Source of the DNA: Botryococcus braunii
Lineage: Eukaryota; Chlorophyta; Trebouxiophyceae
NCBI GenBank assembly: GCA_002005505.1
Contig: KV908406.1
Location: 193,759 to 213,758 of the forward strand
Reading direction: 5' to 3'
DNA length: 20,000 nt
Positions within the stretch are counted from its first letter, which is position 1, and each line of letters starts with the position of its first letter. Made by a program: the position numbers and the translations under genes. The notes beneath the pieces are model-generated. The model did not search any database. It worked only from the letters and a program-made list of their open reading frames with translations, and was not told the DNA's origin. Positions 1 through 10,354 of the stretch are shown here, one piece after another.

Positions 1-226
1 CCTTTCGCAAGTACATGCTCATTACAGTGTCCCGGATCTATTTGAAAGCCTTCATGGCATATGTGCAGATGTGGTGCAAAAGCAAGTCTCATTAGTGCTT
101 CAAGCCATCCATATTGCCCGAGGACTCCAAGCTGGTCAATCCGTTGTGGATGCTTTGGAAGTGATAGAAGATGAGTCATCAGGTTATCCAGATGTTTCTG
201 GTGCCTCTGGAGGACAAGGGGCTCAG
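1..226 (+). CDS. Exon 1 in window of the large repeat protein (5' edge open)
   Basis: The open frame starts at base 2 and runs to CAG at 224-226, before GTGTTG. The exon may begin outside the window or after an ATTACAG acceptor ending at 27. An alternative donor at 183 would not leave phase 0; the one at 227 does and matches the next exon. The product is helical, with a segment reading GLQAGQSVVDAL that resembles the helical repeats of exons 4 and 5. Confidence 0.6.
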
Positions 227-2062
227 GTGTTGGCCAAGCATCCTTGTGTTTGTGCACCCTCCTGTATGCATCCCATGTTTGTGCATGTTTTCGCGCGAGT
301 ATGCAGAGGTGAATTTGCGTACACATGCTGTGTTTACTTGCAAGGGTGAATCTCTTAAATATTGCATTTGGCTTTTGTATCAAAACTTGCAGACTGTGAT
401 GTGACATGCCTTGCAACTTGTGGCTGTGATTTCAGAAATGCAAGAAGCGCTTGTAGTACATGCACTCCCGTGTGCCTCGCCTTCAGACCTGCATGGTTGA
501 AGATCTCATGATCTCAGCAAAAGTTTATATTCACAAAATCCCCCTGCGGGTCACTGCTTGAAGGCCTCTTGTGGGACATACTAACACTGTTCATCACCTG
601 CCTTCAAAGATTCGTACCCCTCAAATGTATACTGAAGTTGATGTGAAGATCCAGAAAATATTCAGCCTGACTGTCTTCTTTGCAAATGACCAGCTATCTC
701 TGCAGGTTGGCAAAGGGTTTAGCCCTAGCACATCGCAATCACCCGTGGCCACAGCAGCAACAGCAGGGGAGTCTGGTCCCAGAATTGTTGGAACCAGTGC
801 ATCAGGGCCCATTGCTGGTCGGCTGTATTCAGCTGTAGTGCTGAATCCAGACTCCCGTCTTGCTGGGGCTGCAGCCCTAGTGGCTACTCGCTCTGCTGCA
901 CGCCGGGGAGCATTCGCTGTCTCTCCAGCTGCTATGGGCCCAACTGTCTCCAATGATAAGGCTTTGCCTTCCGCTGTCTATCCGCTTACCTTGCAGGTAT
1001 CAAGTGGTTTCATGGTGGAAAGACCAGATGCGAAGTCATCTTGTTTCTTTGCTAACAGACCAGATGGGCGGAATGTGGTTGCTGGGTTATCATCCTGCTA
1101 TTTATAGTAGTTTAGAACACAGATTTGCACAGTTTGAAATCTGTAGATTCTAATAACGGGTGGTTTTCTGTATTGCTCGTGATAGCAATGCTCTGCGTTT
1201 GCAACTCCGTATGACCGGTGAATTTTTCTGTCTTTGGTAGGATGTGCTTTCCATCTGGATGGATCACAGTGACATGGCTCTGCCTTATCAGGCATACTAA
1301 GTGGTTCGTCCTGCAATGGAATATATCACTCATAAGCTTCATTGTCGTCAAGCTGTGGCTCAATGCAAGCGGGCAACCAGTCTTTCGTCCCTTTCTTAAT
1401 GGATACTCTGGGACTTGTACGGTTTGCTAGTGTATTTCCCTCTTTTAATTTGTCAAAGTTCATTCCATCAATTCTAAGTGCATGGCCACCAGAGGACTCT
1501 TCCAGCTGCCCAAGCATATATCGTTGTACTCATAGTGTGTCCTGGGACGCAGCAATCCAACGGCTTATCAGAGCTCATCCACAGAAGAGCTGCCTGCCGG
1601 AGGACAACCATGGGGGTTGTTAGCCCAGTTCCGATGTCTGCTTCTCGAGGAACCTTGACACGCACCGCTGGGGGAGAGTCTCCACCTGCTGACCTGCATC
1701 ACGGACTTGCAGCGCTATTGGTTGCTAAAGGAAAAGTCAAACGCCACATCGGGGAGAAGAGCCCAGAAATTCTGGAATCCGCCGACAGGATGGAAGCCCG
1801 TGTGGCAGCAATTGCAGATATTTTAGTGCAGCGAGAGAGGCTGCAGGGTATTGCATCTGCCAAATCTGGAGGGGAAGGCCTTCGTTTGGAGCATGCTAGC
1901 TCTTCAGCCTCCATCATCAGCTCTCGTCAGGTATGCTGGTTGTTGATCCCACGTCATCCGACCCCACTTGCTCTTTCTCGGTCTCACGCACAGTAACTCA
2001 CGCCCACATACAGTCATACTCCTCACACGCGCACGAACGTGTTGTGTTGCCACCCACCCACC

Positions 2063-2143
<81 letters not shown>

Positions 2144-4337
2144 GCGCGCGCGTTGAAATAGGGGGCTGCACGCGTGCTGTTCCCCGCACATGGTGTGTGT
2201 GTATGTGGGGGGGGGGGGGGTGGGTAAGTGTGCGTGTGCACCCAAAGTCATAAGTCCATGCGTCCGGTGCAAGCTTATAGGTGGACGTATACTAGGGTTA
2301 GCGTTCAGCTTGTCGTTGGGCTAACCACAAACTTGGCATGACTGCGTGCTTGTGTGCAAGCGCACAAACCAGTGCCCTAACGCGGACAGATTTGCTTACC
2401 AATAGCTTTAAGCAACAAGGAATAAGGACGTGGCAACTGCAGGTATGGTTCCTGATGAGGGCAAGCTGTTCCTTAGTGGATGCCGCCATTTTGTTCTAGG
2501 ATGGACCTTTCCCCGGAGGTGTCTGTACATCCAGAATTCTGTCCCAGAGTCTTTAATGAATAGGCTCAGAACATTTGTTCTGCTGCATCGCCCCACTCCC
2601 CCTCCCCGGTTTTGCAGTAGCATGGTGTCATCTCATCCATGTGTCTTGTTGTACACAGGTACAACGGCAAGTTGGGGACGGGATCGACCCTGTTCTTGGC
2701 GACACGCTGCGTAGCGTGTTTGACGATTTTCAGAGTCAGCTCCTAGCCCAGAATCCCACAGCTCTTTCGGACATTGTGAAGGGTCTCACCGCAGCTGGCA
2801 GGCATTTGAAGGCGGACCCCGCCGCAGGTGAAGCTCTTGCAGCTTTACGAGATATTGCCGCCGCTCATCTTACAATACAGACTTCTGCAGATCGCAGTGT
2901 TGTTGATGTCCCAGGGCGCGTAGTTGAGGACGTAGTTTCGGCCCCAGCTCCTTCTGGCAAGTCAGTGGGTCAAGCACAGCAGACAAGGAATGCCGCCAGA
3001 GTTCTATCAGCACTATCCTTTTTGAAAGAACGGATCGCTGATGGTCAGCCTGAGGTCATTGTTGCAGTTCAGCAAGTCTTGAAGCAAGCGAAAGCTGCTA
3101 TCTTGGAGACAGACCCCCAGCTTGCGTCCAAACTGTCGAGTGTAAGTCCCTAACTGCTTTGTTCAGTGAAGGTGCTAACATGCATGACCTCGGGCATCTG
3201 TCCCACATATAACAGCTTTTGTTGTTAAGTCCTCGAAAGCAAGAGAGTGGCACTTTACTTTCATTTCTGTGATAACTTGATGTGAGTGTGCTTGTGCGTG
3301 TGAGTGTTGGAATGGGAACGGGCTCTGAGGGACCTCTGGCCTCGTGAACAACCAGTCTGATATGTTGTTGTCTATAATGTCTTGGCCTCTGTCAGAGTTC
3401 GAATTATTGAAGTGGCTGTCCATTGGCTTTTTAGGAAGGGAGCAGCATTGGTACATACTATGTGCAACTTTCTGAAACTCATAAAACATTGAGCAAACAC
3501 TGGCTCGTGAGGGGTCGCAGGGAATTGAACGAATACAAGAGCGACTGCAGAAGCTAGATCCCGAGACGGCAACAGCTGTCAGTGACTTTATAGGCACCCT
3601 CCACAGAGGTGTATCTGAGAGAACATCACCCTCCTCATCAGCCGTCATTCTGCGCCAGGCAGTGACAGAGATCAAATCCCATGTGCTCAAGGCTAATCCT
3701 GTCACAGCAGAAGCCCTGAAGAGGGGCTTGGATGGTCTGCGGGACCGTATTTCGATGGGGAACCCTGATGTGCTGGCTGCAGCAGCCTCCCAGCTGGCTT
3801 TGCTGCGGAGCCGGGTTGCTGCAGGAGATATGGGTGCAGTTTTGGCAAGCCTGAAGACTCTTCAGACTGCAGGCATAGGACAGTTGCCCAACCAAAACCA
3901 TGAAGCAACTGATCTTGTGGCGTCCCGGCTAGCCGCTCGACATGGGCTGAGTCCAGATGAAACAGTCCTTGTGTCAAGTGCTCTTCGGGTATGTTCTGTA
4001 AGGCCTCCCTGAACGGAGCTCTCCCTCACCCCTCTCCGGCTCTCATCCCCCTTTCCCTTCCCCTCTTTCCTGGGGTGTTAGTGTGGGGGAGGGAAAATAG
4101 AGGGGGGGGGGGGGGAAGAGGCAGAGGGGTTGCGTGCACGCAGGGACGCTTCGCGCGCGCGCGAGAGAGAGAGAGAACTCCGGGGCCTGCTGACATTGCT
4201 CCCCGCTGGATGTTGTTTTGAATCCCTCCACATTTTTTTGCTTATTACTGCCACCCCCACTCCTCTCCCTCTCCCTCTTCTCCACCCTCTCTCTCTCCCT
4301 CCCTCCCCCCCTTCCCCCCTGTCTGCGCGCGCGCGCG

Positions 4338-4401
<64 letters not shown>

Positions 4402-4511
4402 GTTGGAGGGTGTATCCGAGTGAGTTTCTATACATGAAGTCAGGAGTTGCTACATGCACGAGCCTGCGCGCAGGTGCGTGCACACGCATACCCACACCTC
4501 CCCGCCCCCCA

Positions 4512-4593
<82 letters not shown>

Positions 4594-7043
4594 CCGCGCG
4601 CGCGCGCCCGCCCGCGCATTTTCGCTCGCTCCAGCACATGTGTAGAGGTGGTGCAACCCGTTCAGTTGACGTTGTTAACTTGAGAATTATGGGCTGACAG
4701 GCTATTGAAGTGGAAGGAAGTTATCGTCGGTAGCTCTTGGTTATGGCTTGCCGAAGCTGGAGTTCGTTCAGATGCTGGTGGGGTGATGTTTGACAGTTAG
4801 GCAAGCTAGAAGGATTGAACAAGCCTGGCGTCCTTGTCTAAAGCCATCATCTGGCATTCCTGCATAAGCCAGAGCCCAAGAGGCGCTCTTGAGGTCTTGC
4901 TTTGACACATGAAGGCAATGGGCAACAGGGCGCCATCTCCGCTGTCCCAGATACTGTTCTGGCAGCTGCCGACATCCCAACAATGGCACGGGCTGCTGCT
5001 TCATCCCTTAAGGGCCTTTCACCCTTGCTGGCTGCTCGGTTATCTTCTAGATCTGCTTCACCCACAAATGGAGCTTCACCGGAAGCATCACCCATGCCAG
5101 CTTTTGCTGGGGACCACAGTCCCTCTGAACCACCAGTAGAGACACTCCCTAGCATTCCTGATCAAGATTGCCCTGTGCCCCTGGACTCGGCCAGCCACTT
5201 TCTTGCAACTCGGCTGGCCCATCTGCGCACGCCGAGCCTTGGGGGACCTGTAGCGGCATCCCCTCTGACAATAGCAGGGGCCGCTGGCGGTACACCAAGT
5301 CGGTCCTGGGGGCACCTCCGTTCTGTCGTTAAACTGGGCCAGCAATCAGTTCCTTCCCACCTGGAAGGCTTGGCTGCTGTTCTGGATCAGCGTGCCTCTG
5401 CTCGGCGACCTTCTTCCGGCGACAGTAGGCGCTTGGCTTCACCCGCCGAAGCACTAGCGCCCAGCACAGCTTCTGGAGGCGTTACCAGCATTGGGCCACC
5501 GCCTGGCTCACTCATGGCGGGTGCAGGAAGAGGTTATTCCGTCTCCGATCTCATCTTGACACGTGTGGCTGTCCGCCGCCATCCGTCGGCCTTGGGGCCC
5601 AGGGGGGAGCCTGTGGGCGCCCCAACGCCTTTTGATGACTACCTGGACACGCAGTTTGCTTCACCAGGTGGAGGCCCAGCCATGCCCCGCACAATTGGCC
5701 CCAAATACCCGTCAACCGTTGAACGGGCAGCCTCCCCTGGGGACACTTCTGTGCCACCAGCCTCCTATTATGATACCCGCTTTGCAGCACCCCGCCGCTC
5801 CGGTACCCCGGTGACCACCTCGGAAGATGTGGCTGGTGCCGACAGCCCCAATGGCCTTGGTGCTGGCGATGGAGATTCTCCTGCACGGAGTGGGGCTCCT
5901 GGAGCGGGGCAGGCCAAAAGTCTCATCATGCAGCGGTTCGCATCGGGCGCTGCATACACCGTCTCCTGGGTAGCAAGCGCATTTCCAGTCCAAGCAAGTG
6001 CCACTGCGGGTGCTCCCCCCCGTGGGGCTCCACGTGGGAACGGCTCCCTGTCCGCTGGCCCCAAGAGCCAGCCCATTCGCGGGGCGGATGCTGCAGCACT
6101 GGATGGTGCTGTCAACTCAGATCAGGCAAAAAGGCTCCTCATGGAGCGTTCCGCCATCGGTGCCGCATACACTGTGTCTTGGAACGTGTCCACACGAGGT
6201 AGCACTGCTGCCACAGCTGGGGCTCCCAGTGCATCTCCCCGTGGTGTCGTCAAATCTACAGGGCCAGGAGCTGTGCTTCAGGCTGGGAAGCCCTCACCAC
6301 TGGAGGCACCTGTGCAGGACACCACTCGGCCCGACGAGCTATCCGTGCCGCTACTGCCTGCACTTGTGGGCCCAGACCGTGCAAAGTGCCTGCAGACCTC
6401 ACGCTCTGTGAGAGGTTCCTCCTACATTGCATCTTGGGGGTCAATCTCCGGCCCTGTCCCTCCTAAAGCGACACCCTCAGAGCCTCTTGTTGCTCTGTAT
6501 CCCATGTCCCAGATGGCTGGCCTGCCTGCACTGGTAGGGCCCGACCGTGCTAAGAGTCTGCAGACCATGCGCTCTACGGTCGGGGCTTCCTACATTGCAT
6601 CCTGGGCAGTCCACTCTGGACCTGTACCTCCCAGGGCCACTCCATATGCTCAGCTCTCCACCTCTGTGCAACTGCCTTCAACCCCATCTCTTCCGCGTAC
6701 CGGCCTTGCACCAGCTGCGGTGCCGATGCAGGCAACAGGATTTGCAGCGGGGCCGCTCACAAGCCTGGACCCGCATCCTTCAAAGGTGCTAGTCAACCGC
6801 CGTGTGGGTCGGGGTGAGGCATACCTAGCATCCTGGTCTGCTCTGGACGATAGGGCACCTGCTGCTGGCCAAGCACGACCTGCAGGCGTGGCTGATGTGC
6901 CGAGCGAGGAAGTCAGCGCACCAGCCATCTCAACATCGCCAGGGGAAGCTTCCGCCCAGGCTGTGGCCCAAATGGGGGCTGGCAAGGATGTCCCAGTGAC
7001 AGTCATTCCTCTGGATGATGGGACCCTCCTCTTCAGATTTTGA
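1..7043 (+). CDS. Large repeat-containing protein, 5'-partial, six exons (unrecognised)
   Basis: I do not recognise this protein. Six exons join in frame: 1-226, 706-996, 1553-1930, 2659-3141, 3521-3988 and 4929-7043, giving about 1,319 codons before the TGA at 7041-7043. Every donor is GT, every acceptor AG, and every intron is phase 0. The upstream part lies outside the window. In order it has a helical segment (exon 1), an Ala/Ser-rich segment (exon 2), a charged segment (exon 3), helical 22-residue repeats with Asp/Asn-Pro turns (exons 4 and 5), and a 704-residue Ala/Pro/Ser/Gly-rich last exon with a repeated 19-residue motif ending in Ser-Trp. I see no signal peptide, membrane segment or catalytic motif. 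Repeats plus low complexity suggest a structural or scaffold protein, which is inference. The gene model is fairly sure; function is unknown. Confidence 0.82.
706..996 (+). CDS. Exon 2 of the large repeat protein
   Basis: The acceptor is CTCTGCAG ending at 705 and the donor is CAG|GTATCA at 997. It is 97 codons, phase 0 at both ends, and Ala/Ser/Gly-rich. It contains LVATRSAARRGAF, a degenerate relative of the L-x3-R-x3-G-x2-[YF] motif that recurs in the last exon. Confidence 0.75.
1553..1930 (+). CDS. Exon 3 of the large repeat protein
   Basis: The acceptor is GGGACGCAG ending at 1552 and the donor is CAG|GTATGC at 1931. It is 126 codons, phase 0 at both ends. The second half is charged and predicted helical (KRHIGEKSPEILE, then an Ala/Arg-rich stretch). 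The start is the least certain boundary, but it is the AG that keeps phase 0 with exon 2. Confidence 0.7.
2051..2220. repeat. Composite (CCCA)n-(CA)n-(CG)n microsatellite and poly-G in an intron
   Basis: Intron 3 of the large repeat gene holds (CCCA)n at 2051-2072, (CA)n to 2129, (CG)n to 2152 and a 14-G run at 2207-2220. Alternating purine-pyrimidine tracts of this sort can adopt Z-DNA. The rest of this intron (1931-2658) shows nothing else I can name. Confidence 0.95.
2659..3141 (+). CDS. Exon 4 of the large repeat protein (22-residue helical repeats)
   Basis: The acceptor is TGTACACAG ending at 2658 and the donor is AGT|GTAAGT at 3142, close to the splice consensus. It is 161 codons, phase 0 at both ends. 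Helical units share a Pro after Asp, Asn or Gln. Exon residues 11, 33 and 54, then 131 and 153, are these prolines, about 22 residues apart. A non-helical linker at about 75-110 separates the two groups. Confidence 0.85.
3521..3988 (+). CDS. Exon 5 of the large repeat protein (22-residue helical repeats continue)
   Basis: The acceptor is GGGTCGCAG ending at 3520 and the donor is CGG|GTATGT at 3989. It is 156 codons, phase 0 at both ends. It continues the register of exon 4: the next Asp-Pro comes 22 residues after the last one there, across the splice, and a further pair of Asn-Pro turns is again 22 apart. The end, LVASRLAARHG, resembles degenerate copies of the last-exon motif. Confidence 0.85.
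4102..4615. repeat. Microsatellite cluster with opposed (GT)30 and (CA)38 tracts
   Basis: Intron 5 of the large repeat gene contains poly-G (4102-4115), (CG)n-(GA)n (4152-4176), a C/T-rich stretch (4261-4320), (GC)n (4325-4337), (GT)n (4341-4400), (CA)n (4516-4591) and a CG-rich tail to 4615. The GT and CA tracts are reverse complements in one transcript, and their GC-rich outer flanks are complementary too. Confidence 0.95.
4929..7043 (+). CDS. Last exon of the large repeat protein (Ser-Trp motif repeats)
   Basis: The acceptor is GGGCAACAG ending at 4928, and the frame stays open for 704 codons to TGA at 7041-7043. The composition is Ala/Pro/Ser/Gly-rich and probably disordered. Five copies of [AS]KxLxxxRxxxGxxYxxSW lie at 5913-5969, 6126-6182, 6381-6437, 6549-6605 and 6780-6836, each exactly 57 nt. 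Weaker relatives occur earlier (FLATRLAHLR, LILTRVAVRR, YYDTRFAAPRRSG). Copies 3 and 4 also share both flanks (LPALVGPDRAK before, SGPVPP after), so they duplicated most recently. Confidence 0.9.
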   Translation, partial: GAISAVPDTVLAAADIPTMARAAASSLKGLSPLLAARLSSRSASPTNGASPEASPMPAFAGDHSPSEPPVETLPSIPDQDCPVPLDSASHFLATRLAHLRTPSLGGPVAASPLTIAGAAGGTPSRSWGHLRSVVKLGQQSVPSHLEGLAAVLDQRASARRPSSGDSRRLASPAEALAPSTASGGVTSIGPPPGSLMAGAGRGYSVSDLILTRVAVRRHPSALGPRGEPVGAPTPFDDYLDTQFASPGGGPAMPRTIGPKYPSTVERAASPGDTSVPPASYYDTRFAAPRRSGTPVTTSEDVAGADSPNGLGAGDGDSPARSGAPGAGQAKSLIMQRFASGAAYTVSWVASAFPVQASATAGAPPRGAPRGNGSLSAGPKSQPIRGADAAALDGAVNSDQAKRLLMERSAIGAAYTVSWNVSTRGSTAATAGAPSASPRGVVKSTGPGAVLQAGKPSPLEAPVQDTTRPDELSVPLLPALVGPDRAKCLQTSRSVRGSSYIASWGSISGPVPPKATPSEPLVALYPMSQMAGLPALVGPDRAKSLQTMRSTVGASYIASWAVHSGPVPPRATPYAQLSTSVQLPSTPSLPRTGLAPAAVPMQATGFAAGPLTSLDPHPSKVLVNRRVGRGEAYLASWSALDDRAPAAGQARPAGVADVPSEEVSAPAISTSPGEASAQAVAQMGAGKDVPVTVIPLDDGTLLFRF

Positions 7044-8639
7044 GCACTCCCCTGGTGTGTGAGGCTGGTCAAGGTGTGTTTGGGCGGGCGGTGTTGGTGT
7101 TGGGTAAGTTGTGCTTCTACCTCGCTCTGCTGCAGGCGTTGTGAGTCCTTCAAGGCCCTGATGAGACGCATGTAGACTTACGCTTGGTTATTAGATTACA
7201 GGGCTGGCACCGGGGGTCCAGGCGCCCCGGACGCTGTTGGTAGGTATTAGCATGAAAGGTCCTCGTAAACCATGGAGGATGTCCGGTGTGACATTTGCAG
7301 TCTTTACCCAACCATCTAGGGTTTGGCCATCGAGAATTCAAATCTGGCAGGTTCAAAATGTTGGAGGAGCTTGATGATAGATGGGGCCCCAATGGTATCT
7401 GCAAGAGGCCAGTCAGGAAAAGAAAGTCTCAGTCAGACTTGAACAGGCATTCATGTCAGAATGGTGATACTGAGAGGAAGCTGGGGGTTGGTTTGCTGCC
7501 GTAAATCTGGCTTGAGGGACCGTGAACATCGTGGTATATGGATCTTTACGTGAGAATGCAGCTCCAAAGTGAGTTTAGAACATAATTGGTTTCTCGTGCT
7601 CCGCAAAAGCGCGAAGTCTTGTGGGTAGATCCCCCCTCAACATATGCTTTGTATTTTATAGAGAAAGATGTGGATGTGGGTGCGCCCCTCCATCCACATC
7701 CACATCTGTTAGTTTTGTATTTGCTTGAATGACATCATCCAACCAAAGACGCCCCCATCACGAGGTTTCCTGCTGTTATGGGGCATTTGCTGTTTTTGAT
7801 ATTGGAATAGGAAGTAAGTAGACAGAGGCACAGTCTTATGTAGTGTTGGGCCAACTGGGACATGAGCCTTATGAGCGACATGAGCCCTTGCTAAATGGCA
7901 AAAAGTGCTTTTTTCGCCCTCTATGTACATACCTTGGTAATCCATCTGCAAAATTTGAAGCAGTTGGAGTCAAGTGCTCTTGTATTAAAGAATTGTAGCA
8001 AGCAATAGCTGCTGAGACACTCCAAGCCTTTTGTGGCAGGTAGAAGCGTATCATTTTGCTGAGTTTTGAGTGTTTTCCCATCTGGTCTGCCACTAATGCA
8101 CTTTCTCAAACCCCATTTTGGACGTATTTAAACCCAAGACATTTCGTGCAGGCTATGTGTCAGCTACTAGTAGACTACCCGATCGGAGCCTAAGGCTCTA
8201 TTTTGACGCTGTAAAAGTTTGTCGGGATCCCCTACATGGAGCCCAATGCTAGTTGGGCGTTACTGTCATGTGGTTGAGCTGCTTCTGGTTCATCTTGTCG
8301 CATAGTTATTACTGCAGCTAAAGGTTTCCAAGTCGGTCATCCAGCCATGTTTTTTTATGTTTTGAGAGTATTAGGTCCCTGAGTGACGGAATTGTCGGGC
8401 CCAAGATTCAGCACGTTTAGTTCCTGGGGGCAGCCCTCTGTTATGAAGACCCATGTGGTAATGAAGACCTGAGTGGACATTGAACGCAGACCACAAAGTC
8501 TGACAAGAAGCACCGTACTCAAGCATGAAAAGTTGTCATATATTTTAAGTCCTTTACGCACTCCGAACGTCCCGAGCGTCACAGTCAGTACTGTGGGATC
8601 TTTTTAACATGTTCAGCCATGTGGCGAGAGGAAGTCAGC
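7044..8639. other. Spacer between convergent genes (3' UTRs of both, ends undefined)
   Basis: No convincing coding exon is seen here on either strand. It should hold the 3' UTR of the plus-strand repeat gene and of minus-strand enkurin. A TGTAA motif, the usual green-algal poly(A) signal, lies at 8210-8214 on the plus strand, but that would mean a UTR of over 1.1 kb. I found no well-placed TGTAA for enkurin. Notable structures are the 14-bp hairpin at 7666-7707 and a smaller one at 8241-8258 (GCCCAA and TTGGGC). Confidence 0.6.
7666..7707. repeat. Perfect 14-bp inverted repeat in the convergent spacer
   Basis: AGATGTGGATGTGG (7666-7679) is the exact reverse complement of CCACATCCACATCT (7694-7707), with a 14-nt loop. 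Confidence 0.9.
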
Positions 8640-8873
8640 TCAGAAGTCCTGCAAGACAAGCACGGTGGCAGAGCGGGACAGGGTGTGGATGTCCTTCTCA
8701 ATGACGTTGAGCTGGCGTTCGTATGCCTCCTTGCGCTTTTTCTTTGCAGGTGTGTCCAAGCTGAAGGGAAGCCGCTGATAAGCTGAGTTCACGGCACCCC
8801 ATTTGCTTTTCAATGCCCTCAGCAACTCCTGCCTCTCCTCCTCCGGCATTTGCACCACGTGCGCCTCCTTCTC
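8640..8873 (-). CDS. ENKUR: Enkurin exon 5 (enkurin domain, stop)
   Basis: The acceptor is CCGCGCAG and the TGA stop is at 8642-8640. It is 77 codons plus stop. It holds most of the enkurin domain: MPEEERQELLRALKSKW, a loop with SLDTPAKKKRK, and the helix ending EKDIHTLSR. This is the strongest single piece of evidence for the gene. Confidence 0.93.
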   Translation of the reverse strand, partial: EKEAHVVQMPEEERQELLRALKSKWGAVNSAYQRLPFSLDTPAKKKRKEAYERQLNVIEKDIHTLSRSATVLVLQDF

Positions 8874-9492
8874 CTGCGCGGCAACTTGGTGTTATGTTCC
8901 TGAGCTCGTCTGACATAAATCGACTCTGATGTGTTTTTTTTTGGGGGGGGGGGGGGGGGCTGAAACCTAATGAAAGCGAGGAAAACGGTAAGAACTCTAC
9001 TGGTTGAGCGAAAAGAAGAAAGAAAACCCCCAAAGGATGATGAAACATACAAGCACTTCTTCCTCGATGCGCTTAATATACTTCCACCTTCCGAAAAAGT
9101 GCTCCTGGCATAGATTTTTTAAAATAATCTGGGGAGTCGGAGTATGCGCGTAGGAGATCTTCAAGGAGTGCGGGGAGTGCATGCATTGTTTCCAGCTCAG
9201 CTTCGGAACCCTTGGTGCATTCTTTGCAGGTGCCTTGCAACCCAGGCGGAGGCTTGCGAATTTTTACGGAACCGGTCTTTTCGGCCTCTTGGGACAGTCC
9301 GAAGAGAAGAGTCTCGCCCACTCAACGGGTTGTTGAATGTGACCTCCCTCCCCCCCCCCCCCCCCCGGCCAGGCTGCGGGTCCCTGCTCTCGTGATCATT
9401 GGCGCTAGCTGGCGCTGGCTTTCCTGGCTTGGTGCCGACTCGGCACTGCCGAGTCCACATCCACACACACACACACACACACACGCACACAC

Positions 9493-9553
<61 letters not shown>

Positions 9554-10258
9554 CAGAAGGTCCCGCCTGACACGTGGCTGGCTTTGGAACACAGACCGGC
9601 AAGCCAGCCTCTCCCGCTATCGACTAGTTCCAGAGAAGACGTTACCCCCAGGCCGGCGTACCTCACTCCCGGATCAAGCAGACAATGACATTCTTATAAA
9701 GGGAGCAAGGATTGTCCGTCAGCGAGGGGGAGGGAAGAGGTGGGGGAGCTGAGGTTGAGGAAGGGGGGGGGGGCGGGGAAGGGGAAGCCAAGATTGCAGA
9801 GGGAGTTGGGAGTAGTCGAGGGCAGGGAGGGAGAGATGGGGGAGCCGAGGTTGGGAAGGGAGGGGGGGGGGGGACCCGCCCGGGGGGGCATGGGGCTCCG
9901 GGGTTGGGAAAGGTAGAAGGCGGGGTAATGGAGGGGAGCCGGGACAGAGAGGGGGAGGGGATTAAAGTAGAAATGAGAGAAAAAGGTAGAGAAATGTAGA
10001 TGACAGATCCGGACTGCAATTGTAGACAGACACACCTGCTGATGCTGAATTTGCAGGAAGGCGGCCAACTGCTCTTTTTCCTTCCGGATCCTTTCCTTCG
10101 CACCCGCCAGATACTTGGGCACTTCTCCCATGCCCGGCTTTGCCGTCCAGCTCGTCTGTACAGCCCTCCCAGAGTCAGTCAGGCTGATGGCACCCACACT
10201 GGCTGGCCTCGCAACTTGCATCCACACCCATGTGTGCAATTTCCCCCCCCCCCCCCCC

Positions 10259-10354
<96 letters not shown>

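Noticed and set aside
1..7043. Large repeat protein as an EPYC1-like pyrenoid linker or a SAXO-type microtubule protein
   Set aside because: The repeated motif and the 22-residue helices do not match the repeats of either family; naming it would be guesswork.
9073..9321. 82-residue minus-strand frame with ordinary composition inside enkurin intron 4
   Set aside because: Enkurin joins perfectly without it, it matches no enkurin block, and no phase-compatible splice pair was found. A relic or nested exon cannot be fully excluded.
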